28,452 nt of DNA from Methanomassiliicoccaceae archaeon UBA328 (GCA_002506905.1 DAYM01000005.1:1-28452), one strand, 5' to 3'. Counted from the stretch's first letter, positions 6,587 to 15,124 are shown. The notes: generated from the sequence alone by a model not told the origin. Translations and numbers: made by a program.

Positions 6587-6786
6587 TTTCTGTACCTCCT
6601 GATGAGAAGGTATATGAATGCGGGTCCGCCCAGAAGCGATGTCAACAGACCGACAGGCAGTATCATCGGACGGACGATGTTCATAGCGACGGTATTTGCG
6701 ATCAGCATCAGCAGCATTCCGAACACCATCGACATAGGGATGAGGAATCTGTGATCGTCGCCGATCATCATGCGCGCCATGTGGGG
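6583..6786 (-). pseudogene. FecCD/BtuC-type permease, C-terminal fragment
   Basis: The frame reads PHMARMMIGDDHR, then two hydrophobic segments with MILPVGLLTSLLG and a basic end RRYRK. These are the last ~65 residues of a BtuC/FecD permease, including the conserved PHxxR...DHR coupling loop that contacts the ATPase. The remaining ~270 residues, with at least seven helices, are missing. The 5' side runs straight into the tail of a substrate-binding protein in another frame. An ATG at 6780 could permit translation of the stub, but it could not form a channel. Confidence 0.8.
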
Positions 6787-7001
6787 TCGAGGACCGATCC
6801 GATGTAGTATGCATTCATCAGTTCCGTTTCCCAGTTGGTTCCATAGAATTTGTAGACGAGTGTCGAATAGATGTCTCCGTTGTTCACAGCGTCCACTACT
6901 GTTGCAAGATCTGTTTTGTCTTCAGCGTATGTCGCATAGCTTGAGTCGTATGTCATAACATCTATGAAAATGTAATCCGCTCCCGCATTCATCAGAATCA
7001 A
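6768..7001 (-). pseudogene. ABC substrate-binding protein, C-terminal fragment
   Basis: About 75 residues with the pattern FYGTNWETELMNAYYIG, typical of the end of iron-complex/cobalamin periplasmic binding proteins, where N-A-Y-Y-I-G precedes the last helix. The N-terminal lipoprotein signal and most of the fold are absent, and the expected last ~25 residues are replaced by DPTWRA. A stop in the upstream frame near 7030 shows the gene is truncated at its start. With the permease stub this records a large deletion that removed the end of one gene and most of the next. Confidence 0.7.
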
Positions 7002-7031
7002 GACAATGATGGGTTGGCCCCGACAGCAACG

Positions 7032-7040
7032 TTAATGATA
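7032..7040 (+). promoter_or_regulatory. TATA-like box for the HemK2-like gene
   Basis: TTAATGATA is centred about 27 nt before the ATG at 7063. No Shine-Dalgarno is present, so a leaderless start is likely. Confidence 0.45.
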
Positions 7041-7062
7041 CCCTCATGCGATATTCATTTCT

Positions 7063-7632
7063 ATGAAATACGATCCCGCCATAAACATCGCCGAGGCCGA
7101 CGATGTCTATCCGCCATCGGAAGACAGCATCATGCTCATCCAATCATTCGACGTGGAACCGCCTGAATCCGTATTGGAGATCGGGTGCGGTTCCGGGATC
7201 GTTGCCATCCATTGCGCCCACAGCGGAGCGGATGTCGTCGCGGTTGATATCAATCCTCATGCGGTGGAACTTACCGGAAAGAACGCCGAGGCCAACGGCG
7301 TCAAGGTGGATGCCAGGGGATCCGATCTTTTTCAGAATGTCCCGGAGAAGTTCGATACCATCGTCTTCAACCTCCCCTATCTTCCCGTGAGCGACGAAGG
7401 CGAGTTGGCAAAGGCATGGTCCGGAGGAGAGGACGGAATGGGACCGCTTCCCAGACTGGTGGCCGAGGCCCCCGATCATCTGAACATGAACGGAAGGCTC
7501 ATCATCGTAGTGTCCTCATTGATGGACCAGGAGAAACTGGATGCCCTTCTGGACGACCATTACGTCAACGAACTCTCAGAGCTTCCGCTGTTCTTCGAGA
7601 AACTGAAGGTCCTGGAGATCCATCTCAATTGA
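7063..7632 (+). CDS. HemK2/Mtq2-like protein methyltransferase
   Basis: A 189-residue class I methyltransferase. The N-terminal VYPPSEDS box and the short single-domain form are typical of archaeal/eukaryal HemK2 (Mtq2). Motif I is LEIGCGSG, the acidic loop is AVDINPHA, and the catalytic motif reads NLPY in place of the common NPPY. Homologues pair with Trm112 and methylate the glutamine of the GGQ loop in release factor aRF1; some also modify other proteins. The NLPY change keeps the key Asn and Tyr. It ends tail-to-tail with gatE, overlapping by 8 nt. Confidence 0.85.
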   Translation: MKYDPAINIAEADDVYPPSEDSIMLIQSFDVEPPESVLEIGCGSGIVAIHCAHSGADVVAVDINPHAVELTGKNAEANGVKVDARGSDLFQNVPEKFDTIVFNLPYLPVSDEGELAKAWSGGEDGMGPLPRLVAEAPDHLNMNGRLIIVVSSLMDQEKLDALLDDHYVNELSELPLFFEKLKVLEIHLN

Positions 7633-9493
7633 TGATCTTGCGGATCTCTTCGGACAGCAGCTCGTTGGCCTTCTGACCGTCGATCTTTCCTCTGAGCGCT
7701 CCCATGACGGGGCCCATCAGCGGACCGATCGCGGCCATTCCCTTGCTGCGGACGAAGTCCTCACGCTCTTTGACGATCTTCGCGATGACGGCTGATGCCT
7801 CATCCGCATCGACCGCTTCCAATCCGAGCTTCTTGATCGCCTTCTCCACATCGGTCCCGACCGCCATCTCCCTCAGGAGCGCCGGCAGGGCCTCCTTGGA
7901 GAAACGGTCCTCCTTGAGAAGGGAGAACATCCTGAACAGCTGCTTGTCCTTCACTGCGGTCATATCGAGGCCTTCGTGTTCGAGTTCCGTGAACGTGTTG
8001 AGGAACATGGTCGCCGCCACAGAGGCCATTCCGTATTCGTCGGATATCTTCGCGAATATCTCATCCTGGCTCTGTTTGACGATCTGATGCGCCTGCTGCG
8101 AATTGATCTTGTACTGCGCCATCAGACGCTTCTCGGTCTCCTCGGGGAATTCCGGAAGGTTCTTTGCTATGCGCGCAAGCCTTTCCGCCGTGATGATGGT
8201 CGGGGGCACATCGGTCTCCGGATACATCCTTGCGGCTCCGGGAAGAGGCCTGGAATACTTCGTCGTACCGTCCTGCAGAGGGTCCCTGGTCTCCTCGGGA
8301 ACTCCGATGAGCGCCTGATTGGCCCTTCCTACGGCCATTTCCAGGGCCTCCATCGCTTTCTTCTCCTTTGCGGCGCAGATGACGAACGCATCGAACTCGC
8401 CGGTCATTCCGAGGAATTTCCTGAGATCGTCCACATAGGACTGCTCGATACCGTAGTTGGGAAGCTCGTCCGAATGGAATATTCCCTTCACGCCCTTCGT
8501 GCGTGCATACTGTGCCATCTCGGAACCCAGTCTGAGGGTCTTGTTGTCGCCGTTCATCACTCCCGCGAATCCGGGAAGTCTGACCGCGATGACCTTTCCT
8601 TTGTCGCCGAGTGCGCCTTTGATGACCTTGGACTCGGACGTCTTGAATATGTCGGTGACGTCGACGGTATCGAAACCGACCGCCTTCGTCCCTCTTTTTG
8701 TAAGGATCTCTTTGATCCTGAGAAGCATCTTCTGCCTGTTGACCTCGTTCCTCACGAAGTCCGGAAGCATCCTGAGCTCCTGCACACCTTTGATCTCGAT
8801 CCGGGCTCCGCCGGGGATCGAGATGTTCAGGTCCTCCCTGATCGTACCGATGCCGCGCTTGACCCTCTTGGTGGCCCTGAGCAGCGTACCGATCCTCGAA
8901 GCGACCTCCATGACCTCTTCGGGTGTCCTCATATCGGGCGCGGTAGCGACCTCGATGAGCGGGATACCCAGACGGTCCAGCCTGTAAGTGATCTCGGAGG
9001 CGGTCGCCTCCATCTTACGTGCGGCATCCTCCTCGAGACAGACCGAGAGGATGCCGATCTTCTTGCCGTTGACATCGACGGAACCGTCGGTGGCGACAAG
9101 CGATGTCCTCTGGAATCCGGAGGTGTTGGAACCGTCCACGACGATCTTCCTCATGAACTCGACCTCGTCGATGATGCTCGCGCCGAGCATCGTGGAGAAT
9201 ACCAGCGTGGTCTCCATCGCATCGGCGTTCACATCATGTGGAGGCTCTTCGTCAAGCTCCACGAGACACGTGGTCCCGGGGCTGCACTGATACCTGTATC
9301 CCATGTGCCTCTGGAACTGTGCCAGTGCGGCGGGATCAATCTCTCCCATCTCGCTTGTTGTGGGTCTCAGCCTTCTGTAATAGCTGCCCTCTCCCTCTTC
9401 GCAGAGACAGCTCTCGCATGAACAGAACAATTTCTTTGTATCGAGCTGCTGGTGGATCTCGATACCGCACATCATCTCGTATTCTTCAGACAT
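7625..9493 (-). CDS. gatE: Glu-tRNA(Gln) amidotransferase subunit E
   Basis: A 622-residue tRNA-binding and kinase/transamidase subunit of the archaeal GatDE complex. GatDE converts Glu-tRNA(Gln) to Gln-tRNA(Gln) (EC 6.3.5.-). The GatB-like cradle begins CGIEIHQQLDTKKLFC, with the conserved RPTTSEMGEIDPAA and ELDEEPPH. An AspRS-like insertion (roughly residues 280-400), a helical domain and a YqeY-like tail ending ANELLSEEIRK follow. Full family length. The start overlaps the end of gatD by 8 nt and its AGGAGG lies within gatD codons, coupling the two at 1:1. Confidence 0.96.
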   Translation of the reverse strand: MSEEYEMMCGIEIHQQLDTKKLFCSCESCLCEEGEGSYYRRLRPTTSEMGEIDPAALAQFQRHMGYRYQCSPGTTCLVELDEEPPHDVNADAMETTLVFSTMLGASIIDEVEFMRKIVVDGSNTSGFQRTSLVATDGSVDVNGKKIGILSVCLEEDAARKMEATASEITYRLDRLGIPLIEVATAPDMRTPEEVMEVASRIGTLLRATKRVKRGIGTIREDLNISIPGGARIEIKGVQELRMLPDFVRNEVNRQKMLLRIKEILTKRGTKAVGFDTVDVTDIFKTSESKVIKGALGDKGKVIAVRLPGFAGVMNGDNKTLRLGSEMAQYARTKGVKGIFHSDELPNYGIEQSYVDDLRKFLGMTGEFDAFVICAAKEKKAMEALEMAVGRANQALIGVPEETRDPLQDGTTKYSRPLPGAARMYPETDVPPTIITAERLARIAKNLPEFPEETEKRLMAQYKINSQQAHQIVKQSQDEIFAKISDEYGMASVAATMFLNTFTELEHEGLDMTAVKDKQLFRMFSLLKEDRFSKEALPALLREMAVGTDVEKAIKKLGLEAVDADEASAVIAKIVKEREDFVRSKGMAAIGPLMGPVMGALRGKIDGQKANELLSEEIRKIIN

Positions 9494-10784
9494 CGATGGT
9501 CCTCCTGTCGCTCATCTCGCCTGCAAGAGGCGTCTGCATTACCGCCTTGGCGGCCTCCGTGTCCTTGGTGTTGGCCAGGGCCCACATTAGTTTGACATAT
9601 GCCGTTTCCGGCAGCATGTCCAGTACCGTTATCGCGCCTGCGGACAGCATATCCCTTCCGGTGTTGTAGACCTCCAGGTTCGTCCTTCCGTTCAGACACT
9701 GTGATGTGGCAACGACGACCGCACCGTTGTCGCATGCCTTCTTGATCAGCGGGACCATGTTCTCATTCACATGACCGAGACCGGAGCCCGCGATGACTAT
9801 TCCCCTGCTCTTCATTATCGGGCCCTCGAACAGTGCAGGGTCCATTCCGGGGTAGAACTGAAGGAGGATCGTGTTTCCGTCCATCGCATTCCTTACCTCC
9901 GCCTTTCCGTCGGAGACCGGGCGCCCCTCGCCCGTGAACCGGATATTTCCGTCCCTGTCTATGTGTGCGACGGGGAGCACGTTGATGCTGCGGAACGCAT
10001 CACGTCTGGACGTGTGCATCTTCCTTACCCTTGTACCCGTATGGACAGCGAACGAATCGTCTCCGGGGGTGTCGTGCATTATCACGAACACGCCCGCCCT
10101 GTTGCCTTTGGTGCAGAACCTTGCCGCCGCCATAAGGTTCGAGGAAGCATCCGAGGAAGGCCTGTCGGAAGACCTCTGGGCCCCGACGAGGACCACCGGC
10201 TTGGGAACATCCGGAAGCATGAACGATAACGCCGCCGCGGTGTATCCCATGGTATCCGTACCGTGGGGGATGATGACCGCATCGGCCCCGTTGTTGATCT
10301 CTTCCGCGACCGCATCCGCCAGCTTCTGCCAGTTGTCCACGTTCATGTTCTCCGAGAATATGGAGAAGAGGACGCGTGCCTCGATGTTCGCGACATCCCT
10401 GATCTCGGGGACCGCGTTGACCATGTCCGAGGTGGACAGGGCAGGATGGACCGCACCGGTCCTGTAATCGACGTAGGATGCAATGGTACCGCCGGTACCG
10501 ATGAGGACGATCTTCGGCAGTCCCTTCTTGGGCTCCACCGTCACCTCCTTCCTTACTCTGGCTATGGGCTTGTCGACGACCTTAACCGTCGAATCGTCAT
10601 AGATCCTGATACCTACGTTGTAACCGCTCTTGACCTTAAGGATCAGAACGTCCGGTGCGCTGAATTCGTGATGGGGCATAAGGGTGCCTTTGAAGCTGCG
10701 TCCTTTGGACTCCGCCTCAAGGACGGAACCCTCTTCCGCCCCTATCGAACCCAATAATTTGGAAAGTGATTCGGAATAGCTCAT
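9486..10784 (-). CDS. gatD: Glu-tRNA(Gln) amidotransferase subunit D
   Basis: A 432-residue L-asparaginase-type glutaminase subunit that feeds ammonia to GatE. An N-terminal beta domain (about residues 1-85) precedes the amidohydrolase domain. Catalytic blocks are GTGGTIASY (first Thr), the HGTDTM triad region and the Lys-containing segment after VLVGAQRSSDRPSSD. Length fits the family. The ATG at 10784 is preferred over an upstream GTG at 10799, because a TATA-like box at 10812-10819 places the transcription start between the two codons. First gene of the gatDE unit, divergent from hypB. Confidence 0.95.
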   Translation of the reverse strand: MSYSESLSKLLGSIGAEEGSVLEAESKGRSFKGTLMPHHEFSAPDVLILKVKSGYNVGIRIYDDSTVKVVDKPIARVRKEVTVEPKKGLPKIVLIGTGGTIASYVDYRTGAVHPALSTSDMVNAVPEIRDVANIEARVLFSIFSENMNVDNWQKLADAVAEEINNGADAVIIPHGTDTMGYTAAALSFMLPDVPKPVVLVGAQRSSDRPSSDASSNLMAAARFCTKGNRAGVFVIMHDTPGDDSFAVHTGTRVRKMHTSRRDAFRSINVLPVAHIDRDGNIRFTGEGRPVSDGKAEVRNAMDGNTILLQFYPGMDPALFEGPIMKSRGIVIAGSGLGHVNENMVPLIKKACDNGAVVVATSQCLNGRTNLEVYNTGRDMLSAGAITVLDMLPETAYVKLMWALANTKDTEAAKAVMQTPLAGEMSDRRTIDV

Positions 10785-10811
10785 ACTGTTCGTCGCCACA
10801 TATCGGTTCGC

Positions 10812-10819
10812 TCTTTATG
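10812..10819 (-). promoter_or_regulatory. TATA-like box for gatDE
   Basis: The minus strand reads CATAAAGA here. Transcription starting about 25 nt downstream would begin near 10790, just before the ATG at 10784, leaving a very short leader. The match to consensus is moderate. Confidence 0.35.
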
Positions 10820-10865
10820 ACACTTTCTAGTACGCGCGTATGCGCATTAGTCCTATTGAGTAGCA

Positions 10866-10874
10866 ATATTAATA
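10866..10874 (+). promoter_or_regulatory. TATA-like box for hypB
   Basis: ATATTAATA is centred about 28 nt before the ATG at 10898. There is no Shine-Dalgarno, so hypB is probably leaderless. The box supports 10898 as the start, not the longer open frame from 10766. Confidence 0.55.
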
Positions 10875-10897
10875 GGAAGAAACCTATCCTGTTCATT

Positions 10898-11548
10898 ATG
10901 CACATAGTCCAAGTCGGTATGGAATACGATGTCCTGAGAGAGAACAACAAGATCGCCCATGAGAATTACCGTATGCTCAAGCAGCACGGTATCAAAAGCG
11001 TTGATTTCATGGGATCCATCGGTGCGGGAAAGACCGCACTCATCATCAAGCTCGGAGAGAAGCTCAGGGCAAAAGGCCTCAGGGTCTGCGCCATTGCGGG
11101 AGATGTCACCGGCGATGATGATTTCAGCAGGATGGAGAAATCCGGACTGGATGCTTACAACTGCAATACGGGCCACGAATGCCACCTCGATGCGAATCTT
11201 GTGAAGAAGACCCTCGAAAAGATCGACCTGGACAAATACGACGTGGTCTTCATCGAGAATGTCGGGAACCTTGTATGCCCCGCCGACTTCCCCCTGGGAA
11301 CGGACTACAGGGTCGTCGTCATCTCCACAACGGAAGGGGACGACATGGTCAGGAAACACCATGACATCTTCACGCACTCCGACGTCGCCATCCTCAACAA
11401 GATGGATATCGCACAGGCCGTCGATGTGGACCCCGAGGCCATAGCCAGAGACTACAACAAGCTCACCGGCGGATTGAAGAACATTTACAAATGCAGCGTC
11501 AAAAAGGACGAGGGCATCGACGAGATCCTCGCGGCGCTGAAACTCTGA
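10898..11548 (+). CDS. hypB: Hydrogenase nickel-insertion GTPase HypB
   Basis: A 216-residue G3E-family GTPase that, with HypA, delivers nickel to [NiFe]-hydrogenase. The P-loop is GSIGAGKT (39-46). The metal-site pair Cys95-His96 lies in TGHECHLDA. The dimer/metal Cys sits in ENVGNLVCP (120-128), and NKMD (167-170) is the guanine-specificity motif. It lacks the bacterial N-terminal CxxCGC and His-rich region, as usual in archaea. UreG is excluded by the HypB-type CHLDA and VGNLVCP blocks. It heads a plus-strand run with purD 10 nt downstream, though no other hydrogenase gene is in view. Confidence 0.93.
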   Translation: MHIVQVGMEYDVLRENNKIAHENYRMLKQHGIKSVDFMGSIGAGKTALIIKLGEKLRAKGLRVCAIAGDVTGDDDFSRMEKSGLDAYNCNTGHECHLDANLVKKTLEKIDLDKYDVVFIENVGNLVCPADFPLGTDYRVVVISTTEGDDMVRKHHDIFTHSDVAILNKMDIAQAVDVDPEAIARDYNKLTGGLKNIYKCSVKKDEGIDEILAALKL

Positions 11549-11558
11549 GGGATCAAAA

Positions 11559-12881
11559 ATGAAGGTACTGACCGTGGGAGGCGGAGGAAGGGAACATGCG
11601 GCCGTAGAGGCGCTGTTCAGGTCCGGCGCCGAGATTTACGCAGTCATGAAGAATGCCAACCCCGGCATTCTTGCCAGGGCCAAAGAATACAAGCTCATCA
11701 GCGAGATGGACGTGGACGGTATCTGCGATTTCGCACTCGAGCACAACATCGAATACGCTTACATCGGCCCCGAGGCACCCCTCGGCGCCGGACTCACCGA
11801 CGCCCTTGAGAACATAGGCGTCAAATGCGCGGCGCCCACCAAGGCCGCCGCCAGGATCGAGACCTCGAAACAATTCATGAGGGAGCTCGTAAGCAAATAC
11901 AACATCGAAGGCAACCTCAAATATGCCAGCTTCGAAAATGCCGCAGATGCCGAGGCCTATCTCAAGACACTCAGCGAAGAGATAGTCGTCAAGCCCATCG
12001 GACTCACCGGCGGAAAAGGCGTCAAGGTCCAGGGAGAACATCTCCACAGTTTCGAGGAGACCATGGAGTACATCAACGAGATCTTCGAGAACCATGTCGG
12101 CGGAGCCGGCGTCATCCTCGAGGAGAAGGCCGTCGGAGAGGAATTCACCCAAATGGTGTTCGTCGACGGAAAGAAGATCGTCCCCATGCCGTTGGTACAG
12201 GACCACAAGAGAGCCTACGAGGGCGACGTGGGACCCAACACCGGCGGAATGGGATCGTACACCGATGCGAACCATCTGCTTCCCTTCGTCAACGAAGAGG
12301 ACAGGACAGAGGCGCTGAAGATCCTCCAGGCCATCGTGGATGCCATGGCGCAGGAAGGATGCCCCTACCGCGGACCCATGTACGGACAGTTCATGCTGAC
12401 CGCAAAAGGACCCAAAATCATCGAGATCAACGCCAGGTTCGGAGACCCCGAGGCAATGAACGTCCTGTCCATCCTCGTCACCGGATTCACCGGCCTCATC
12501 AAGGACATGGCCACCGGAAAACTGAAGGACGATGTGGAATTCGCTAACAAGGCAACGGTCTGCAAATATGTCGTACCCAAAGGATACGGGGTGAAGTCCG
12601 AATCCGGACATAAGATCTCGGTAGACATGGACGCCATCCAAGAATGTGGCGCCGAAGCGTATTACGCGAACGTCGACACGAACGCGGACGGAGAGCTCGT
12701 CACCGGAACATCCAGAAGCGTCGGTGTCGTCGGTATCGCAGATACCCTCGAAGAGGCAGAACAGAACTGCGAGAAAGCACTTCAGTATGTCAAATGCGAC
12801 GCGGTCTTCGTACGCCACGACATCGGTACCAAAGAACTGGTCCAGCGCAGGGTGGACCACATGAAACAGCTGCGCCCATGA
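11559..12881 (+). CDS. purD: Phosphoribosylamine-glycine ligase
   Basis: A 440-residue ATP-grasp enzyme for the second step of purine synthesis, joining glycine to phosphoribosylamine (EC 6.3.4.13). It opens with MKVLTVGGGGREHA, the PurD N-terminal loop. Other family blocks are IGPEAPLGAGL, KPIGLTGGKGVK, DHKRAYEGDVGPNTGGMG and EINARFGDPEA, which holds the magnesium-binding Glu and Asn. Full length, with all motifs present. GAGGG spanning the hypB stop acts as ribosome-binding site, and the end overlaps truA as ATGA. Confidence 0.96.
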   Translation: MKVLTVGGGGREHAAVEALFRSGAEIYAVMKNANPGILARAKEYKLISEMDVDGICDFALEHNIEYAYIGPEAPLGAGLTDALENIGVKCAAPTKAAARIETSKQFMRELVSKYNIEGNLKYASFENAADAEAYLKTLSEEIVVKPIGLTGGKGVKVQGEHLHSFEETMEYINEIFENHVGGAGVILEEKAVGEEFTQMVFVDGKKIVPMPLVQDHKRAYEGDVGPNTGGMGSYTDANHLLPFVNEEDRTEALKILQAIVDAMAQEGCPYRGPMYGQFMLTAKGPKIIEINARFGDPEAMNVLSILVTGFTGLIKDMATGKLKDDVEFANKATVCKYVVPKGYGVKSESGHKISVDMDAIQECGAEAYYANVDTNADGELVTGTSRSVGVVGIADTLEEAEQNCEKALQYVKCDAVFVRHDIGTKELVQRRVDHMKQLRP

Positions 12882-13666
12882 GATATCTGGCCGTAAAGGT
12901 CGCCTACACGGGCGAAGGATTCAACGGCTCGCAGAGGCAGCCGTATCTGAGAACGGTGGAAGGAGAGATCATCTACGATCTCTGCACAGTTCTGCATATC
13001 CGTCCCGAGAAGATCGACCTCCACATGGCCGGAAGGACGGACAAAGGCGTCAACGCCCTCGGGAATGTGGCCGTCTTCAACACCGATTTCGAGGACCCCG
13101 TCGTCCTCCTCAAAGCTCTGAATGCGAATTCCGAAAGGGTATTCTACAGAAGCTATTTCGAAACGGACGAGACCTTCAATCCCCGTTTCGCCGACTGGCG
13201 CATCTACGAATATTCCATCCCGAACAGGAACATAGACCCGAAGGCCGTGAAGGAATGCGCCGAACTTTTCGTCGGAGAACATGATTTCCTGAGATTCTGC
13301 AGGCCTGACGGAAAACCCACCGTCACAACGATAGAATCCATAGATGTCCGGGAAGAAGAGGGGGTAATGATCCTCTCGTTCAAAGCAAGATACTACCTCT
13401 GGAACATGATCCGCCGTATTTCCGCCGCGATCATTACCGTGGGAAGAGGCAGAGCAACACCGGAAGATGTCAAAGCGGCACTTGCGGGAAAGGAAGTGAA
13501 CTTCGGTCTCGCACGCGCAGACGCCCTCACGCTTGCGGACACCGTCTATCTGGACAGAGAGTTCATACCTGTGGACCCGTATCAATTCTCATACCGTACC
13601 AACGAAGAGGACTTCCGCATAGCCCTCCGCAGAAGATACTACAACGGACTGGAGAAGAACAGATGA
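12878..13666 (+). CDS. truA: tRNA pseudouridine synthase TruA
   Basis: A 262-residue pseudouridine synthase for tRNA positions 38-40 (EC 5.4.99.12). The catalytic aspartate is Asp55 in AGRTDKGVNALG. The N-terminal VAYTGEGFNGSQRQP and the later FLRFCRPDGK and RYYLWNMIRRI blocks are typical of archaeal TruA/Pus3 proteins. The start is fixed by the ATGA overlap with purD and by the MRYLAVKVAY beginning; upstream codons of the same open frame lie in purD. It overlaps the next gene as ATGA. Confidence 0.94.
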   Translation: MRYLAVKVAYTGEGFNGSQRQPYLRTVEGEIIYDLCTVLHIRPEKIDLHMAGRTDKGVNALGNVAVFNTDFEDPVVLLKALNANSERVFYRSYFETDETFNPRFADWRIYEYSIPNRNIDPKAVKECAELFVGEHDFLRFCRPDGKPTVTTIESIDVREEEGVMILSFKARYYLWNMIRRISAAIITVGRGRATPEDVKAALAGKEVNFGLARADALTLADTVYLDREFIPVDPYQFSYRTNEEDFRIALRRRYYNGLEKNR

Positions 13667-14253
13667 AAGGACTTACCGAGAACGCGAACGAGGTCATGGA
13701 AAGGCTCGGAGATACCGAAAGTGCCAGGAACACGGCGATCGCCGGTTCCAGAGCGGTCATCAGAAGCACGAAGGCAGTGATCCATTCGATCCATCTCGGA
13801 AAACCGGACATGGAGGCCGTCGGGATCATGGACCGTCTCATGGCAGATCTCATATCATCGGTCGGGAACAGCCCCGAGATACTCTGCGGTCCCGCGGCAG
13901 AGGATGCGATGATGGAATTCGCCGAAGCAAGGCTCTTCCTTGCCGTTTACGGCAAAAAGGAACTCCCGTCCTACCAAGTACTCGGGATATCCCCTAAGGC
14001 CTGGGCAATGGGCCTTTGCGATGTTTTGGGAGAGATGAGAAGACTTCTTCTCACGCATCTCATGTCCTCCGACCTCGGAAAGGCGAAGGACCTGTTCTCC
14101 GACATGGAGGAGATCTCGGACGCCATAATGCTCTTCGACGTTCCCGATGCGGTAGCGCCCATCAGAAGGAAACAGGACATCGCCAGAGGCATCATGGAGA
14201 AGACACGTTCCGATCTGGCGACCGCCATAGCCGCTTCGAGGATGAAGTTATAA
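13663..14253 (+). CDS. Translin-family RNA-binding protein
   Basis: A 196-residue all-helical protein resembling archaeal translin/TRAX homologues. Supporting pieces are RNTAIAGSRAVIRSTKAVI, the ARLFLAVYGKKELP segment with LGISPKAWAMGLCDVLGEMR, and the C-terminal DIARGIMEKTR. Translins bind single-stranded RNA or DNA as oligomers, and with TRAX form the C3PO ribonuclease that trims tRNA 5' leaders and small RNAs. The Glu residues in EFAEARLF and GEMRR may be metal-binding if it has nuclease activity. It is coupled to truA by an ATGA overlap, a fit with tRNA metabolism. Confidence 0.8.
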   Translation: MKGLTENANEVMERLGDTESARNTAIAGSRAVIRSTKAVIHSIHLGKPDMEAVGIMDRLMADLISSVGNSPEILCGPAAEDAMMEFAEARLFLAVYGKKELPSYQVLGISPKAWAMGLCDVLGEMRRLLLTHLMSSDLGKAKDLFSDMEEISDAIMLFDVPDAVAPIRRKQDIARGIMEKTRSDLATAIAASRMKL

Positions 14254-14254
14254 T
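14247..14254 (+). promoter_or_regulatory. TATA box for the DUF1638 gene
   Basis: GTTATAAT overlaps the stop codon of the translin gene and is centred about 26 nt before the ATG at 14277. No Shine-Dalgarno follows, so the downstream gene is probably leaderless and independently transcribed. Confidence 0.6.
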
Positions 14255-14276
14255 CTCGGACGGCATTCTGTATCTT

Positions 14277-15080
14277 ATGACCAAGGGTTCACTCGGAGTC
14301 ATAGCCTGTCCGATGCTGGAAGATGAGCTCATCTACAGTCTGACCTCCGATATGGAAAAGAAACACGTCTATGTGGTGGACGTCGAAGAGGCCGGCAGCC
14401 TGAAGTATAAGATGGGAAAGTACGGCGTCGATTACGACCTTATGAGCGAGTATGACCTCAACACCTCTATGGACCTCGATCCGGACGAATACAGCGTTGT
14501 CATCCTGATGAACAAACTGGGCCTCCACGCAGAACCCAAGGACCTGAAGGCCAAGGTCGAAGAGGGGGTCCTGTTCTACGGCCCCAGATTCGATGTCCTT
14601 GCGATGTATTACGGATTATGCGGCAACTACGGATGGGACATCTCCAAATGGGCCAAGGACAGGATGTCCACCCCGGTCACGATATTCCGCGACGAAGAGG
14701 GAAAGGTCTGCGACGACTGCATAGGCGTTGCCGTCGGAGGCACTTCTAGATATCTCGGTCTGATCAAGAAGTACACCGGAATGCTCTTCCTCACACCCAG
14801 CATGGCCACGAACTGGGAGGACTTCCTGGGTTCCATGGACCTGTTCAAAGGGTCGGATAAAAGCGACAAGGCCATGATGAGGATGATCTTCGAGATGTGC
14901 GGCTATCAGTACGCGGTGAAGATCGATACCGGCCTAGGCGACAGGGAGCATTATCAGGAATGCGCCGAAGAACTCTGCAGGGAGATGAATCTCAAACTCA
15001 TAACCGCAGAGGACGGCTGGGCCACATTGGGGCCGGCGAAGAGGCTCTACACCGAATCGAAGAAACTTCTCGATACCTGA
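14277..15080 (+). CDS. DUF1638 protein
   Basis: A 267-residue soluble protein matching DUF1638. It has the opening IACPMLEDEL, the central YGLCGNYG and the CDDCIG...GGTSRYLGL block followed by FLTPSMATNWEDF. DUF1638 proteins are common in methanogens and anaerobes, often near corrinoid methyltransferase genes, but no activity is proven. Conserved Cys residues in LCGN and CDDC suggest metal or cofactor binding. The open frame extends upstream to 14016 inside the translin gene; the ATG at 14277 is chosen because homology starts there and a TATA box lies about 26 nt before it. Confidence 0.82.
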   Translation: MTKGSLGVIACPMLEDELIYSLTSDMEKKHVYVVDVEEAGSLKYKMGKYGVDYDLMSEYDLNTSMDLDPDEYSVVILMNKLGLHAEPKDLKAKVEEGVLFYGPRFDVLAMYYGLCGNYGWDISKWAKDRMSTPVTIFRDEEGKVCDDCIGVAVGGTSRYLGLIKKYTGMLFLTPSMATNWEDFLGSMDLFKGSDKSDKAMMRMIFEMCGYQYAVKIDTGLGDREHYQECAEELCREMNLKLITAEDGWATLGPAKRLYTESKKLLDT

Positions 15081-15098
15081 TCAAAAGAAGATGATGAA

Positions 15099-15118
15099 CG
15101 GTCCGTTTTACGGGACCG
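15099..15118. terminator. Short hairpin between convergent genes
   Basis: CGGTCC (15099-15104) pairs with GGACCG (15113-15118) around GTTTTACG. It fills the 44-nt gap between the DUF1638 gene and the oppositely oriented LRR gene. No strong T-run follows, so terminator function is tentative. Confidence 0.35.
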
Positions 15119-15124
15119 CCCATA

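Noticed and set aside
6587..6814. N-terminal extension of the ABC ATPase
   Set aside because: Those codons overlap the permease fragment in another frame. AGGAGGT sits just before the ATG at 6586.
7976..9421. 481-codon plus-strand open frame opposite gatE
   Set aside because: Composition follows the reverse complement of gatE codons; no start signals or family match.
10766..10897. N-terminal extension of hypB
   Set aside because: The extra codons overlap the gatD start region, and the TATA box at 10866-10874 puts transcription start at 10898.
11553..12860. 435-codon open frame on the minus strand opposite purD
   Set aside because: It mirrors purD codon periodicity, has no recognisable domain, and purD on the other strand has every family motif.
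14016..14276. N-terminal extension of the DUF1638 frame
   Set aside because: It lies inside the translin gene in another frame, is Arg/His-rich, and DUF1638 similarity begins at 14277.
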